A DNA stretch of 64,000 nt from Enoplolaimus lenunculus (taxonomy: Eukaryota > Nematoda > Enoplea > Enoplida > Thoracostomopsidae): the NCBI GenBank assembly GCA_030248215.1, contig JASANG010003123.1:62001-126000 (forward strand), read 5' to 3'. The notes below the pieces were generated by a model. It was not told where the DNA came from. It did no database searches and saw nothing but the letters and a program-made list of their open reading frames with translations. Below, piece by piece: positions 1 through 12,000 of the stretch (the first letter of the stretch is position 1; each line of letters begins with the position of its first letter). Made by a program: the position numbers and the translations under genes.

Positions 1-118
1 AAAATTAGGGTTTAGGGACTCTATCCGCTTACGGACTTTTATTAGGGATACGGACTCCTATTGATCGGTACTCAAAATGGGGACCCCCTCTTATTCGGGT
101 CAATACAGTATATGGTAT
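1..118. repeat. Fragment of the ACTGTAGTGACCCG-ended MITE family
   Basis: The segment reads through blocks meaning 'first-order' copies of a dispersed unit: TTAGGGTTTAGGGAC, GATACGGACTCC, TCAAAATGGGGACCCC and TTATTCGGGTCA. The same blocks recur in the same order at 40180-40299 and 32940-33022, and reversed at 31108-31205. The copy is cut by the window edge. The TTTAGGG-like start is part of the element, not a telomere. Confidence 0.6.
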
Positions 119-369
119 TATAATCACCCGTAATTAGTGCTGAACTCAAGGGCGGTGATAAGGGGGGGCAGTGTGGCGTTCGCTCCCCCATTGCTCCGAG
201 CCGATGAAACTTTTTTGCCTAATTTGTAAAGTTAAAGTCGGTGTTCCGAAAAAATATTCAAAAATTTGCCCTTCGCGCATATTAACTGAACTCCCTTTAT
301 AGTTGCGTTTTCAGCGTGCAAAATCATTGGTTTTCAAACTTAACTTTCATAATCCACTGAAGCAAAAGC

Positions 370-893
370 TACATTCGACGGTTTATTTTCGGTGATTGTC
401 AAGGTTTATACACTAACGAATGACATCTACTTCATTTTTATCGTCATTTTTAGTAAAATATCTTTAAATCTCCACTACCAAAATTTAATAACGGAATTTT
501 TAATCCCGGTTAAAAATTACTCCAAATCTGAATCTTGCGTGTTGCAAACTTCGCTTATATCTATAATTTGTTTCGGAATATTAATGAAATGCCTGCCGCA
601 TAACGTTTAAACGTAAATATATTTCGTGCAACAGCTGAATTTTGAGACTTGTGACCTGAAACAAAATTTTTTTATATATTAATATAACAAGTTATTTATA
701 ATTTTTATTGTTTAAAACTGAAAAACATATTGCCGAACATTGTTGGATACGGCTGTCGTAGTTGTTTCTCACTGTTAGGTTTTAATGGTTTGCGTAAACC
801 AAAATTTAATGCCAGAATTTGTAATTACGGTAAACATTTACCGGAACCGAAAGGTGAAAAATTGCCGGGACCGGAATTCCGGTTGCCCCCTGA
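370..893. repeat. Degenerate hAT-like element with CCGGAA-type ends
   Basis: The right end carries the dispersed motif ACCGGAATTCCGGTTGC followed by a CCCCTG terminus, and the left part (GTCAAGGTTTATA and following, 397 onward) matches 8695-8800 and, reversed, 44180-44320. It is a decayed relative of the intact element at 47192-47599. The small reading frames inside it are not genes. Confidence 0.55.
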
Positions 894-2135
894 TAGAATG
901 GTATGTAATTCGTCTCTTTGTGACAAAAAATTTTGGGTAATATGCAAAAATTTTCAAAAATGCAACATCTTTGGGCAAACGTTGGCTGGAGGTTAACAGA
1001 AAAAACCGAAAAAATTTGGACTGGCGCCACGTATGGTTTCTTTATATCACCGCCCCTGCCTGCAGTCAATGAATTTAAAAGTGGCATTAAAACTGTAGCA
1101 GTGCCCTATTAACGCCTGCAAATGAAGTATCTTTACAGTTATGAAATTAACATAAGACTACAACAACATTACTTACCACAAACACAAAGCAAGGACATCT
1201 TGATCCTTTTGCAGTAACGATCACATTTAGCTTTAGTTAGACTTCTAGTATAATGTATATAGTTAAGAATATCCTCTTGAGAAAGATAAAAGTTAGCTAT
1301 TTCAGGTCAGCGCGCGAGCCAAAATATACAGTAACACTAATCAGTACCGACAATCAGAGGTAAAATATTATGCTGGAAACATCTGACGAGGAACTTAAAT
1401 AATTGAGACCATCAATTTTAATACGCCGCACCATCAAATCAGGGCTTGATTATTGCGCCTAAACTACCATTTTCATTTTCGCAACACACCGCACAAGCCG
1501 CTTTGGAATTCTTTATATAACTTGTGAGAGTTGTACAATTTGCGAGCGGCTTTTAACTTTATCTTTAGAATAGTTTAAAATACAAGTAAGGTTGGAGCTT
1601 AAGGTTTGCATTTCAAACATTAGATATATTTGTAGGCCATCAGGGAATCAACATCTCATTGTAGAACTGTTAGTAGATGATCAAAATACAAAAAACTAAC
1701 ACATTTTCCATTGTTTGCATAATTTGCAAAAATCTATGTTAAAAATTACTTGTCAGTGGAATCGGCAAGTCTAAAGTGTTATCGCAACTTCAACTAATTG
1801 CAATTTTATTCCATACGTTTCAAAATAACAGATAGGTAACTTTATACGTTTGGGTACTTAGCTAGTAGACGTTAGCTTTGTGCCTTGCAGTGCAAGGTTA
1901 ATCAAAATTTTGAACTTAGGTGTTCAATTATCGCTTATTTAATTGGGAGAAATAGAAAGTGACGCCCTGATAAACGCATTTACCATGCAGTATACACCGT
2001 GCGTTGCTATATTTTCAAACTATAGTGCAAATGTATGTCCATTTCCAATCGTGCAAATGAATGTGGAATTACGAATTTAGGATCAACATAGAAATAGGAG
2101 GTGCTTTATTAATTTTTTAATTAGATCCACATATT
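894..2135. other. No gene recognised
   Basis: AT-rich sequence with only short open stretches, no convincing exon borders, and no strong repeat match inside the window. It could be upstream flank or first intron of the TP53BP1-like gene. Confidence 0.5.
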
Positions 2136-2176
2136 ATGAACAGTATTGCTACTGATTTGCCAGATTCAAGTTCAGA
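2136..2176 (+). CDS. Candidate first coding exon of the TP53BP1-like gene
   Basis: An ATG opens 13 codons (MNSIATDLPDSSS) that end in a textbook donor, GA|GTAAGTATG, leaving phase 2. The next candidate exon (3262) begins with one spare base, so the two join in frame as ...SSSD-VQTNG. The acidic Ser/Asp composition suits a 53BP1-type N terminus. This is inference: no transcript evidence is available, and the join from exon 3262-3346 to later exons is not phase-consistent without an unseen exon. Confidence 0.35.
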
Positions 2177-2198
2177 GTAAGTATGTGATATAGAAGCA

Positions 2199-2318
2199 GT
2201 TCGAGAGCAGAGACGGGCTGCGGGGCGCATTTTTAACAGCCTCTTCCGGACACGCAGAAGGTCGCTAGTTTGAAACCAACCGTAGGCTGAGAGTTGGATC
2301 CCAGCTCTGGAGGCCCGC
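2199..2318 (+). repeat. tRNA-derived SINE relic, copy 1
   Basis: Contains a box B-like stretch GGTCGCTAGTTTGAAACC preceded by a decayed box A region (GGGGCGCATTTTTAACAGC) and ACACGCAGAAGG. This is the layout of a tRNA-type RNA polymerase III promoter. A second, better box A copy lies at 2560-2625. It cannot be folded into a full tRNA, so a SINE head is the better reading. Confidence 0.5.
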
Positions 2319-2559
2319 TTTGCCAGCTGTTTAGCAAAAGGGTTGAAGTCCCGGTTTCTAACTAGACTGACATGGGGCCACTCCGTGAGAGCAATAGCAA
2401 ATTTTCGCACTATGAACACGGTATCCAGTCGAAAATAGGATGGACGGTCAATGGACGGCCTTGTTGAAAATTGGGGCATGTAAGCATGTGAGACATGGTT
2501 GCGCAATATACTTGCCGGCAGCATGCGGTCGACATATAGTCGACGATAAAAGCAGTTTG

Positions 2560-2625
2560 TGAGGCGGGCTGCGTGGCGCAGTGGTAACAGCGTCTACCTG
2601 ACACGCAAAAGGTCGCTAACAAGGG
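2560..2625 (+). repeat. tRNA-derived SINE relic, copy 2
   Basis: Reads GCGTGGCGCAGTGGTAACAG, a good box A (TGGCGCAGTGG), then TCTACCTGACACGCAAAAGG and GGTCGCTAAC, matching copy 1. The copy stops before a complete box B. Confidence 0.5.
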
Positions 2626-3261
2626 TCATTTTCGCGCTTATTACTTCAATCATGTATATACATATATAATTCGTACTTATAAACCAACAAATTTCGAAAT
2701 ATCAAAAATATTTGCCAATAGTAGATGTGGGACGGCGTCACTCAGTTTTACCGCTCGGCGTAAAAAGTATATATATGTAATGTCTTGTTTGCTCAGTTTA
2801 GGACAACCGACAGAAGGCTGTGCCAACTGCCGTTTTTTTGAAATTTTAAACTGTTTTTCGGTAAACAGCAGTGACTTTATTGGTGCAAAACCATACTCGA
2901 ACAGAGCGTTTAAGTGAAATTTTACAACTGTAAACGAAAAATGCGTTTTGTTTAAAGTTGTCAAATATCTTGAGTTTAACTCAAATTTGTACAAAAAAGA
3001 ATTTTTTGGTCGCAGTATTTTCCATGGCGAAGCACTAAAGAGTAATATGTGTAGCATTGGTCTACGCGAAAATCGGTCGAATTTTTAGTATATTTGTGCA
3101 AATAAAAAATGGTAAATTTAGCCTGTTTAATTTTTCGTTAAAATTTGGTTGTTAGTTTTTTCGGTAGCTCGACTACATATATATCTTGTGTCGTCTACCT
3201 ATTTGCGGTTATACTCAGCACACTTGGATTTTTTCGGAGTATATGTTGTATGGCATTTCAG

Positions 3262-3346
3262 CGTTCAAACAAATGGTATCGATATAGACAGTACAACTTT
3301 TACGGACACAACAGGGTCTTGGAAGAAACTATCTGTTTCAAAAATG
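3262..3346 (+). CDS. Candidate coding exon, possibly second exon of the TP53BP1-like gene
   Basis: Bounded by a TTTCAG acceptor and an ATG|GTGAGA donor, with 28 open codons rich in Thr/Ser/Asp (VQTNGIDIDSTTFTDTTG...). It begins with one base that completes the codon left by the exon at 2136-2176. Function is not recognisable from so short a piece; assignment rests on strand, composition and phase. Confidence 0.35.
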
Positions 3347-4527
3347 GTGAGAGTTTGGAATGATCTTTGTACTACGGACATTGTTCATATTATATATGTG
3401 CGTATGTTTAACCGAAAGCTGGGATATAACTTGTTGCGATGTCTCACATTGAAAACCAACATAACTTATAAAATAGCTCACGTAATTGTGTACTATATGT
3501 AGTCTGCAATTCGAATAAGTTTGTGAAGTGTTCGTATAGATTCCTTTCTGGCAGAAAAGTTAAATTGGTTTATGTTTTAGAGTGGATCACAAACTCGTTC
3601 ACGAAAACAAACTGAGCCAGGTTAGTTGTTATTGAAATAAATTCCAAGTGCTTAACTGCAATATACGTAATGAAGTTTTGTTGACCCCCAAAATGACCGC
3701 CAGGCGCGGTTTCATTGGGTCCGAATTTTACAGTACTGTCGTGTGAAAAAATTACCCAAATTAAAAGAGACCACCGGTATTTTTTTACGGCCAATACAGA
3801 AATGAAATATTGAATCCCATGAAGAAATGACCCCAGTTTTAGTCCAGCCAAAGGTTTCAGCAGGAATGACTAGGAGCTGCTTAATAAATGATTGTGTAAA
3901 AAGTAACGCCTTTTCCCTTGGTTAGATAACATCATTGAGATGTTGTCATTGAATACAATTCCACAATATGCCTGTTTCAGTCGCGAACATTGAACATGTG
4001 AAGCGTTTTTGGGGTTTGTCAACGCATTCCTTGTTAGTAATCACACACCTCAAGCATAAGGTGCACAAGTAAAGTGCCACCTTTAACAGTTCAGCGATGT
4101 GGGCCCCAAACCAAAATCCTTGTTACGCCAATGTATGTGTTTTTTGAATTTTCCAGTCAAATTTATTGAACTTGAATTAGCTTCATCACCGGTTCCTTAG
4201 ATTATGAGCGATAAGAGTGACTTGCTTAGTTTTGTTATCTAAATTAAGCTTTCACTGTGCTTAAGAATATTCGCCTGCTGTGCTTAAGAATATTCGCCAG
4301 CTTGAATTCATTTATTTTCACAGGACAGGGGTCTCTTTTTAACGGGGGTCATTTTTTCATGCGACGCTGCGTAAAAGTGACCGCGGAGTTACTTTTAATG
4401 GGGCTCATGTTTTCAAACGACAGTGTTATGAAAATTAGTGTTCCGTTAGGTATTTCGATGAGAAACACTTGACTATCTTGCTCAAACCTTTCTATATTTT
4501 CAAATTAGTAGGATACTTGCTAATCAG
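3347..4527. other. No gene recognised
   Basis: Only short shadow frames are visible. A 22-bp direct duplication (GTGCTTAAGAATATTCGCC) sits at 4257-4302. If the upstream exons are real, this is intron. Confidence 0.4.
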
Positions 4528-5205
4528 CAGGGATGGGCGGTCTCGGTGTAGGTCTCGGCAAGTCTCGTGATTTGGCTGGTCTTGGTCTCGTTTCTTTTTT
4601 AGTCTCGGTGGTTTGCAAACCGAGACCAAAAAGGTGAAAAAGCAATAAGCAATCCCAAACAGTTTGTTTAGATCTGAGCTTTATCCCGGAAGTACTTGAC
4701 CCAAAACACTTTGGTTTGATTGTGACGAAGCACAAATACTTGCATTTTCGCGTTTAAAACATTTAAAGCATCGTGTAAAATAATATTAAGGCATCGTGTA
4801 AAATATTATGGGTCTGGGTCATCCGCATTTATAACGTCTATGCTATGTTAAAAAATTCTCCAATATACACGGTTTGTCCGGGACCAAAAACAACACTATA
4901 GCTTTGATTTAGGGTTGTATTGAGGGTAGGTATTTAGAGACAGTGGAATTTGGCCCGAGCCTGTTCGAAGGGTATAGGGACAGTAGCCAAGTGCAAAATA
5001 AAGTAAAAAATAAAGAATGGCGGCGATTTATTAGTTTAATTGCACGAAACGGCTATTCAGAGCAGATAAAAATATTCAAAACTTTTGTTAAAAAATCTTT
5101 TTATTTTCGGTAACGGTTAAAAATTGACCGAGATCGAGACCAAAAGTCTCGGTCTCGATAGGGTGGGTCTCGATCTCGCTTTTTTGACCGAGACCGTCCA
5201 TCCAA
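4528..5205. repeat. GGTCTCGG-rich MITE, copy 1
   Basis: The left end CAGGGATGGGCGGTCTCGG is matched by an inverted right end GACCGAGACCGTCCATCC. The interior has repeated GGTCTCGG/CCGAGACC blocks. A shorter copy lies at 41590-41997 and a relic near 10315-10390. CAGGGATG ends are typical of hAT-type non-autonomous elements. Confidence 0.7.
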
Positions 5206-5318
5206 AGGGTATTTGGTGCAAAACATCTTAATAAAATGTTTACAAATTTCTAAAACAGATAAATGAATAGCCACATCGCTACTAACTATTGTTCATATTA
5301 GAATCGCCATTATTGCAG

Positions 5319-5353
5319 ATACTGTGGATAGTTCAGATACGACGGATGATAAT
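5319..5353 (+). CDS. Candidate small coding exon (acidic) of the TP53BP1-like gene
   Basis: A TTGCAG acceptor and AAT|GTGAGT donor enclose 35 nt reading DTVDSSDTTDDN in the only frame with acidic/Ser composition, like the neighbouring exons. It ends in phase 0, which suits the exon at 9044. It needs a phase-1 predecessor that I cannot identify. Confidence 0.3.
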
Positions 5354-5659
5354 GTGAGTTTGTTTCAGTGTTTATATATATCTGTGGTCAACCGGACACC
5401 AAAAAATGCTGAAGCCGAAGCAGGATATTAATAGGCATATTGCAACGAAAAGTTAAACTTAATCACGCTAATTACTACTACTTGCAGTAATATTTTAAAA
5501 TTTTGTTTCTACAAGCAGGTATTGGCAGGATATTTGGTTGCGGTTTAATATTCGGCAAAAGCCGACATCCGTATCTTGTTCCGGTATCCGGTAAAAACCT
5601 TCGGAATACCGAATATTTGCGGTTGTGTAAATACTAGATATTAGCCAACAATTAATCGT

Positions 5660-6008
5660 TAGTCCTAGGGTGCAAAGCGGAACTGGATTTTACCAGAATT
5701 GTAATAATTTTGTGACTGCACGATTGATTAGTATTGACAAAAATAATGTTAATAAGGGTGTCTGTTGCCTGGCAACTGTATAGATATATATTTAATAAGG
5801 TCGCATGAACAAATTGGCGATGGTTTTTGGTTCTGTAAAGCTAAGCTATAATCAATTATTGATAAGTTAACTAATCCAAAGGAATTTAATAAATAAATAA
5901 TACAGAATAGTAAGGTTAAAATTTGAATTTCAACATACCGATTCCGATTGATTGTGCAATCGGAATTGGAATTCTAATGGGAACCGGATTTTCAGTTGCA
6001 TCCTGGTA
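5660..6008. repeat. Degenerate GGGTGCAA...TTGCATCC-ended element
   Basis: The left end CTAGGGTGCAAAGCGGAAC and the right end CAGTTGCATCCTGG are inverted versions of each other and of the hAT-like ends elsewhere in the window. The interior carries GGAATTC-type blocks. No coding potential. Confidence 0.45.
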
Positions 6009-6803
6009 AATCCATAAATATATACGTACATATTTTTGCATGACTCAAATTCTCTTAACTGTGCACAAATTTATATCCTATATCCGGTTAACGTCCGTTT
6101 CGGGTACAAAATTTTCTGTTCGGTTCTGGCATCCGGTAAAATAAATGTCCGGTCGATCTCTGTCTGCATGGGTCTTAGTATTGACTGGGCTTTACGGCCT
6201 AATGTTATACGGTTCAACAATAAATGTCCTACAATGTGTGTAGCAGACGGCAGTGGATGTCGATTTTTGGTGGAGTCGATAAAAAGTTTAACGTTTAGTA
6301 TCCTCGCAAAGTTTCTATAAGGAAGATTTCGAGAGATGCTAATATACTACTATTAAAGCTGGAACGCCCCACGTACGCATTTTGGGCAGGGTTTCAACAC
6401 GGTAGTAAACTTTGTTTGTAACAATATACAGATTGTTCTACTAGTACCTAAATTTACCGAGTCTAATTCCTTAAACACAAAGCGTGTATTAGAGAACGTT
6501 TTCTTCTTTGACATAGTGTACATTGTGAAAGCGCTTGAAACTACAGCACACAAGGAAAATTGCACTTGGGTGCAACTAACGGCTACTAATATATATTGTG
6601 TTTGCAAATGTTATAAATTGGAAATACAGCAAATAGACAAATTATTGTGAAACAGGTGAAGCACATCCGTTCGACCAGATCGGGAACAACTGCTGCAGGA
6701 ATTTTGCTTGAAAATGCTGACAGCGACATTTTAGAAGCTAAACGTTTGATTGAAATGGACAAGTAATGCAAATTGGCTTCAAATGGCAACCGGTATTCGG
6801 TTC

Positions 6804-7690
6804 CAGTCGGGGTGCAACCGGAATTACAATTTAAACCGTAACTTGAAAAAATTACCGGAAACGGAACCGGAAAACGAAAAATATATACATACCACCGAAA
6901 AATTTATTTTAATTTTCTTTTTTGAAATATTATTGGTGTCTCCACAGCGGGGGGGGGGCAGTACTTTGGCGGCCGAAAATTCGCCTGGGGTTCTTTCCTG
7001 GGGGCGGCAAAATTTTCGCCGGGGGGAAAATGAAAATTTGCCCCCCAGCAAAATGCCCCCCAGCAAATTTTTTTGCTGGGGCCCCCAGGACTTTTCTAGG
7101 TCAAAAATTTTCAATGTTAAAAAGTAAAGACCTGGACTTCTTTTGATGCGGACATTCGGCAAAATATGATTTTATATTACGCTGAGTACTCATAATTTTT
7201 AATAGCGTTACAAATACCCGTAGTAACTAATACAATTCAATAATGAACTGAAAAAGCACAATTATATAAAGACCGTTTCAGGGCATACAGCATTCGAAAG
7301 TATCTTGCAGCAGCAAGTTCAACCCGCCTGAGCCATATGATAAATTGAAGCTGTGACTAATATACAAAATATATATTAATCACAGTTTCAATTATAGATT
7401 ATCTATATTTTATACAATTGTGCTTCTTTCAACTTCTGGTTAAGTTGTCAGTATATACGTAATATTAGTTAAAATTATTGATATTAGCGTTTGCGAGAAA
7501 TTTTTGTCATGTTGAGCGATGAGTAATCTTACGTTGAGTTGGAAACACGGTCTAGGTTTGCATACTACTATACTAATGAAATCTATGTTTGTCGTCATCT
7601 TTTAATGCAATATTGGTAAAAAATTTACCGGAACCGGAAGGTGAAAAAATGCCGGAACCGGTACCGGAATTTCTGTTGCACCCTGTTTCC
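6804..7690. mobile_element. hAT-like MITE with a nested G-tract MITE
   Basis: The outer element starts at GGGGTGCAACCGGAATTAC and ends at TTCTGTTGCACCCTG near 7684, each flanked by CCGGAA blocks. Inside (about 6940-7555) is a member of the G-tract family: TCTCCACAGC followed by ten G, then GGCGGCAAAATTTTCGCC, and a reversed copy of the 21230-21650 interior. The inner copy has lost one terminal inverted repeat. Confidence 0.6.
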
Positions 7691-8589
7691 TGTATATTTC
7701 ACCAGATTTCTCTAAATTTTCAAAAAATCTGGGGCATATTCAAACTCGTTTTCCTGATACTGCATGTATTCGAAACATTGCAAGTGCATATTTTAGCCGA
7801 AAATTTCTGACATAACATCATTAGGCTGCGAAGCCGTGAAGCCGTATTTGAGTTATATTGTTAGCAGCACAAGTATTCGTGTCGCTAATAATACTTAAAC
7901 TATTTTCCCATTAAAAGCGATAAAAAAGCTTTAAAATGAATTTTTTGGTAACAAATATATTTGGTTTTCCTGTATTTTTTAACCTTCCGGTTCTGGTATT
8001 TGTAATTCCGATTGCGCTTTGCCAGCTGGTTAAAGGTGCTACGTAAATATGAGAATACGTATATAGATCGTTGCTCTAATCAATTTTTGATAGAAAAATT
8101 TGTTTAATCTACGGAGAACAGTATAATACGTATTATGTACGTAGCTCTTTTTGTTTTTATTGGGAATGTTTTGTTGAGAGTATATGAAGACGGACGAGAG
8201 TGTTGGATTGATATTGGCGCGTTAAACAAATGTTTGTTATAGTACGAGTGTATCATTGATTTTAGGACAAATTTACTGAAAGAAACAGCGGGTACGTTTT
8301 TGATATATATTTGGTTCTGTAAAAACTAATCTGCAATCAATCATAAGTTAACTCATCGAAAGCAATTTGATAGGTAATAATTCAAAATTTTTATGCAACT
8401 TATCACAACATGTAAGATTAAAATTGAAATTTCAAAATTCCGAACTCGTTTTGACTCGGAATTCCGGTTGGACCTGTTCAAAATTGTTGTCAGCAAACAG
8501 ACACCCTAAATCAATGTTATTTTTATTAATGCAAATTATGCGTACAGTCACAAAATTTCTAGTTCCGATTCAGATTCCGATTACAGTTC

Positions 8590-8800
8590 CGGTATAAATT
8601 CACTGTTTCGAACCAGAATTACAATTACCGGAACCTGAATTTCAAAAAATTATCGGAAACGGAACCGGAAATACGTGCCGCCGAAAACGGCGGTTGTCAA
8701 GGTTTATATAATACTATTCGAATGAAATCTACGTAATTCTTATCGTCGGTTTTTCGTAAAATATCTTAATTTCCACCGACCAAAATTTAATACCGGAAAG
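8590..8800. repeat. Degenerate CCGGAA-type repeat
   Basis: CGGAACCGGAAATACGTGCC and the following GTCAAGGTTTATA block recur at 390-480 and, reversed, at 44180-44320. Only a fragment of the family remains. Confidence 0.45.
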
Positions 8801-9043
8801 TTTAAAAGTCACGCGACATTTTGTTGATTCTACCTTGTGAAGTTACTGTCAATGTATTTGTTATTTACCACATCGTTTCAGGTGACATTTTGCCTATGGT
8901 TATGTAATAACCTATATATTATGTCAGGGTGCCTGTTCCGGTGTTGCACAACGCAAATTTAAAAAGCAATGTTTGAATTAGCTGCAGCTGCGCTGTTACT
9001 TTGATGGAGGTTTGTTTGCATAGGCAGGATACTTATTCTAGAG

Positions 9044-12000
9044 AAAAAAGGGAACAATAAAAGGCATGGGAACAAGTTCGATGACGACGCTGAAACTGAG
9101 GTGAGCGAAATAAATAACAGTATGTTTATTACTTGGCTGTTATTTGTATTTGTATACTGTTGTTGGCAAATGTTTGATTGAAACATGATAAGTAGATCTT
9201 TTATTCGGAAGATGCTGCATGAAATTCTGTCGTCGGTAATTGTATATTTTCTTGTTTGATTGTCTATAATTTGATTTTCAGTTGAACAGCATTAACCAAA
9301 CGGCAGCAGCGGATTCGAGCGACGAAGGAAGATCGGCGGATAGTCAAAAGTTAGCAAAGCACTCGGAGAGGAGCGGAAAACAAAAGGATGATGTTGCGAT
9401 TGAGGAAGAAGATGAAGAGGATGAGGTATACAGTCATTTGGAGTCTATTGTTTTAAGTGAAAGTTCTAAATTCTAATGTAATTCTTTGTTTTTATGGAAT
9501 TTATGTAACAGGTTACGGCCGTATATCAAGTTTCGGTGCACTACATTGCCGGATATTTATTGCTGAAAAGTATTTTACTTACTTATATTATGTTTTGTTA
9601 TTGAGGGTCGAATCTAACACCAGTCTCAAGCACTGCTGAACGGATTTTGATAAATAGTTTCGTGTGAAACCATGTCATTCCGATTGACTGTGCAATCGAA
9701 ATCGAACTCGTTTTGAATTGGAATTCTAATCGGAATCGAAATTCCGAATGCACCCGGCATGCTAGCCAGACATCAGGTCTCAACGACCAACCCAAAATCC
9801 TTTGCATAATATTTGTTTGTGCATTACGTTGTATTGTGAATTCAGGAAATAAACGGCGACGATTCGTCTACAGGACAGCGGCGTAAAACTACAACATCTA
9901 ATAAAGGCGCGACATCTTCATCTGGTGGAAGTAACAAACGACGTCAAGCAGCAGTAAGTCGAAGCCGAAGTACAGGTGGTGAAAATATGACTGCAGACAG
10001 CAGTGAAAGTGATACTGTTCTTGGTGATAAGGCAAGTGGGCGGAAAGATCCTTCAGGAAGCGCAGGAGGTGGCAGTCGCATAACACGTCAGAAAGGAACT
10101 GTAGGCAAGAATGGCGCCGATACTAACGAAGATCTCGATGCTGGACGGCGCATTGCGAAATCTGCAAGACGTAACCCACACGGCGGCTCTAATGACGAAT
10201 CCGATGCACAAGGAGGGGTCGAGTCGACCACGGACAGCGATAAAGAAATCGAAGATAGCGAGGTAAAAAGTAGGCAAAGAAGTCTTTTTTCTCGGTAAGT
10301 TTTTACAATATATTTTCGGCTGGTCGCTATCTCGCTTTTTGAATCTCGCTAGGTTTGCAAACGGAGACCATAAATCTGAAACCAAGCGACCAACTGAATT
10401 TGAAAATACTTTCGTTGATTATTAAATTACTCATTAGTCCTAGCCCTGGAAAACAATCTAAATTAGTTACTAACGCTTGTTACAGCTGAGCAAAAATCAC
10501 ATTACGTAAGCACCGATAAAATTTAGCCAACTTTGAAAAACCTTATGGTGTTTACAGACTCGAAAAATTGCTTTCAGTTTATATATACTGCTCAAAAATA
10601 CCGAGGCCAGACATATTTATAGATTCAGTCGTCGTCGAAACGCCCAAAACGAGGTTCCGGTAATCCAGGACATGCCAACAAGCAAGAGGAAGACCCTTCA
10701 TCGAATGGCAGTAACCCGGGTCAGAAAAAACGCGGTGGTAATCCGCATGGCAACGCTAAAAAAGAACGGTCCGCGTAAGTTTAACCACGTTGGGGCCAGA
10801 TATTTATTTACCGGAAACCAGGGCCGAATAATAACCATATATAGCAAGTAAATATGAGCGCTGTTGAACGCAGTTTGATCTTGCAAAAGTATCTATATAT
10901 TTACTGAATTAAAATTATTTTTTAACTTGGATTTTAAGTTTTGAAGTTGTATTTTGTCAAAATATTCATTTAAATATCTGTGTCCTACTTAGGAATGTGG
11001 CGATGCCAAAATATTTTCACGATACTGATTACAATTCTAAACATGATGCATAAAGAACAGATAGGATACAACATTACGTCATCATTTTAAATGCAAAGAT
11101 TTAAACCTGAACAATCATAAAAGATTAAAATTTTATGAGAACGGTTCATTTCAATTAATTTTTCAAACATTAAACGCAAGTGAGAGCAGTTTTCCTGATA
11201 AGACGTTCAGATGTACCCCAGCAGTTGAAATTAATAGCATTCCAACTCAGTGTTATGTAATTATTCATGAAAAGTGCCGATTACTACCGATGGCGATGCC
11301 GATAAATCGCAGCATCCCTACTCCTACTAAAACCGGATAATTAATTATCCTGTATGGTATTTTTTACGTAAAATAGCATACTTAGATTTTAGGTCTCCAC
11401 CTCCTGCTCGTACCTTACGTCAACGCAAACCAGTATCCTCATCCACGGAAGATGATAGAGTTGTGATTACGAAAAGTGTTCAATCAAAGACGAAGGGCAG
11501 CATAGCTGTCACGTTGACATCAGCTGCTGAATCTGATGACAGCGCAGTATGTATGAATAGGTGCTGGGGTTTGAGGCATGAGAGGGTTTGCTTGTAGGTG
11601 CGGACAATGGGAAGGAGGTAGAGAGCATATTCCTCTCTGAAGTGGCAAGTGCCAAAATTCAGGGTTATACAACAAAACTACCTAACTTCGATTGAACAAT
11701 TTAATTTACCCGAACTGCTGTTTTGCTTTTAGGTTTCTTAGACATGATTGTTACATATAAATTTTCCTGTTATGATTGAAAACGTTTAATGCAAAAATGC
11801 GTTTATTTTTTCACTGCTTATTAATGTACTGAAGGTTCTTTGGATGCGAGCAATTGGAATAAAATGTCTATAAACCTTCAGGGCCGATAATTAAACAGTT
11901 AGCTAATAGCTAATTTGCATATTAGCGTAACTGATAAGCCTAAACTAAGAGTTCAAATTATTTCACTGATTATTCGGGTTACTGAAGGTTTTTGGGTGCG

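Noticed and set aside
1-20. Telomere-like TTAGGGTTTAGGG at the left edge
   Set aside because: Only two units, and the same words occur inside a dispersed element at 31190 and 40193, so it is transposon sequence.
2117-2524. 135-codon open frame on the - strand
   Set aside because: It covers the tRNA-derived SINE piece and has no conserved content or splice context.
6750-7162. Overlapping open frames on both strands
   Set aside because: They arise from the G and C tracts of a MITE; the same happens in the copies at 21600, 30540 and 63655.
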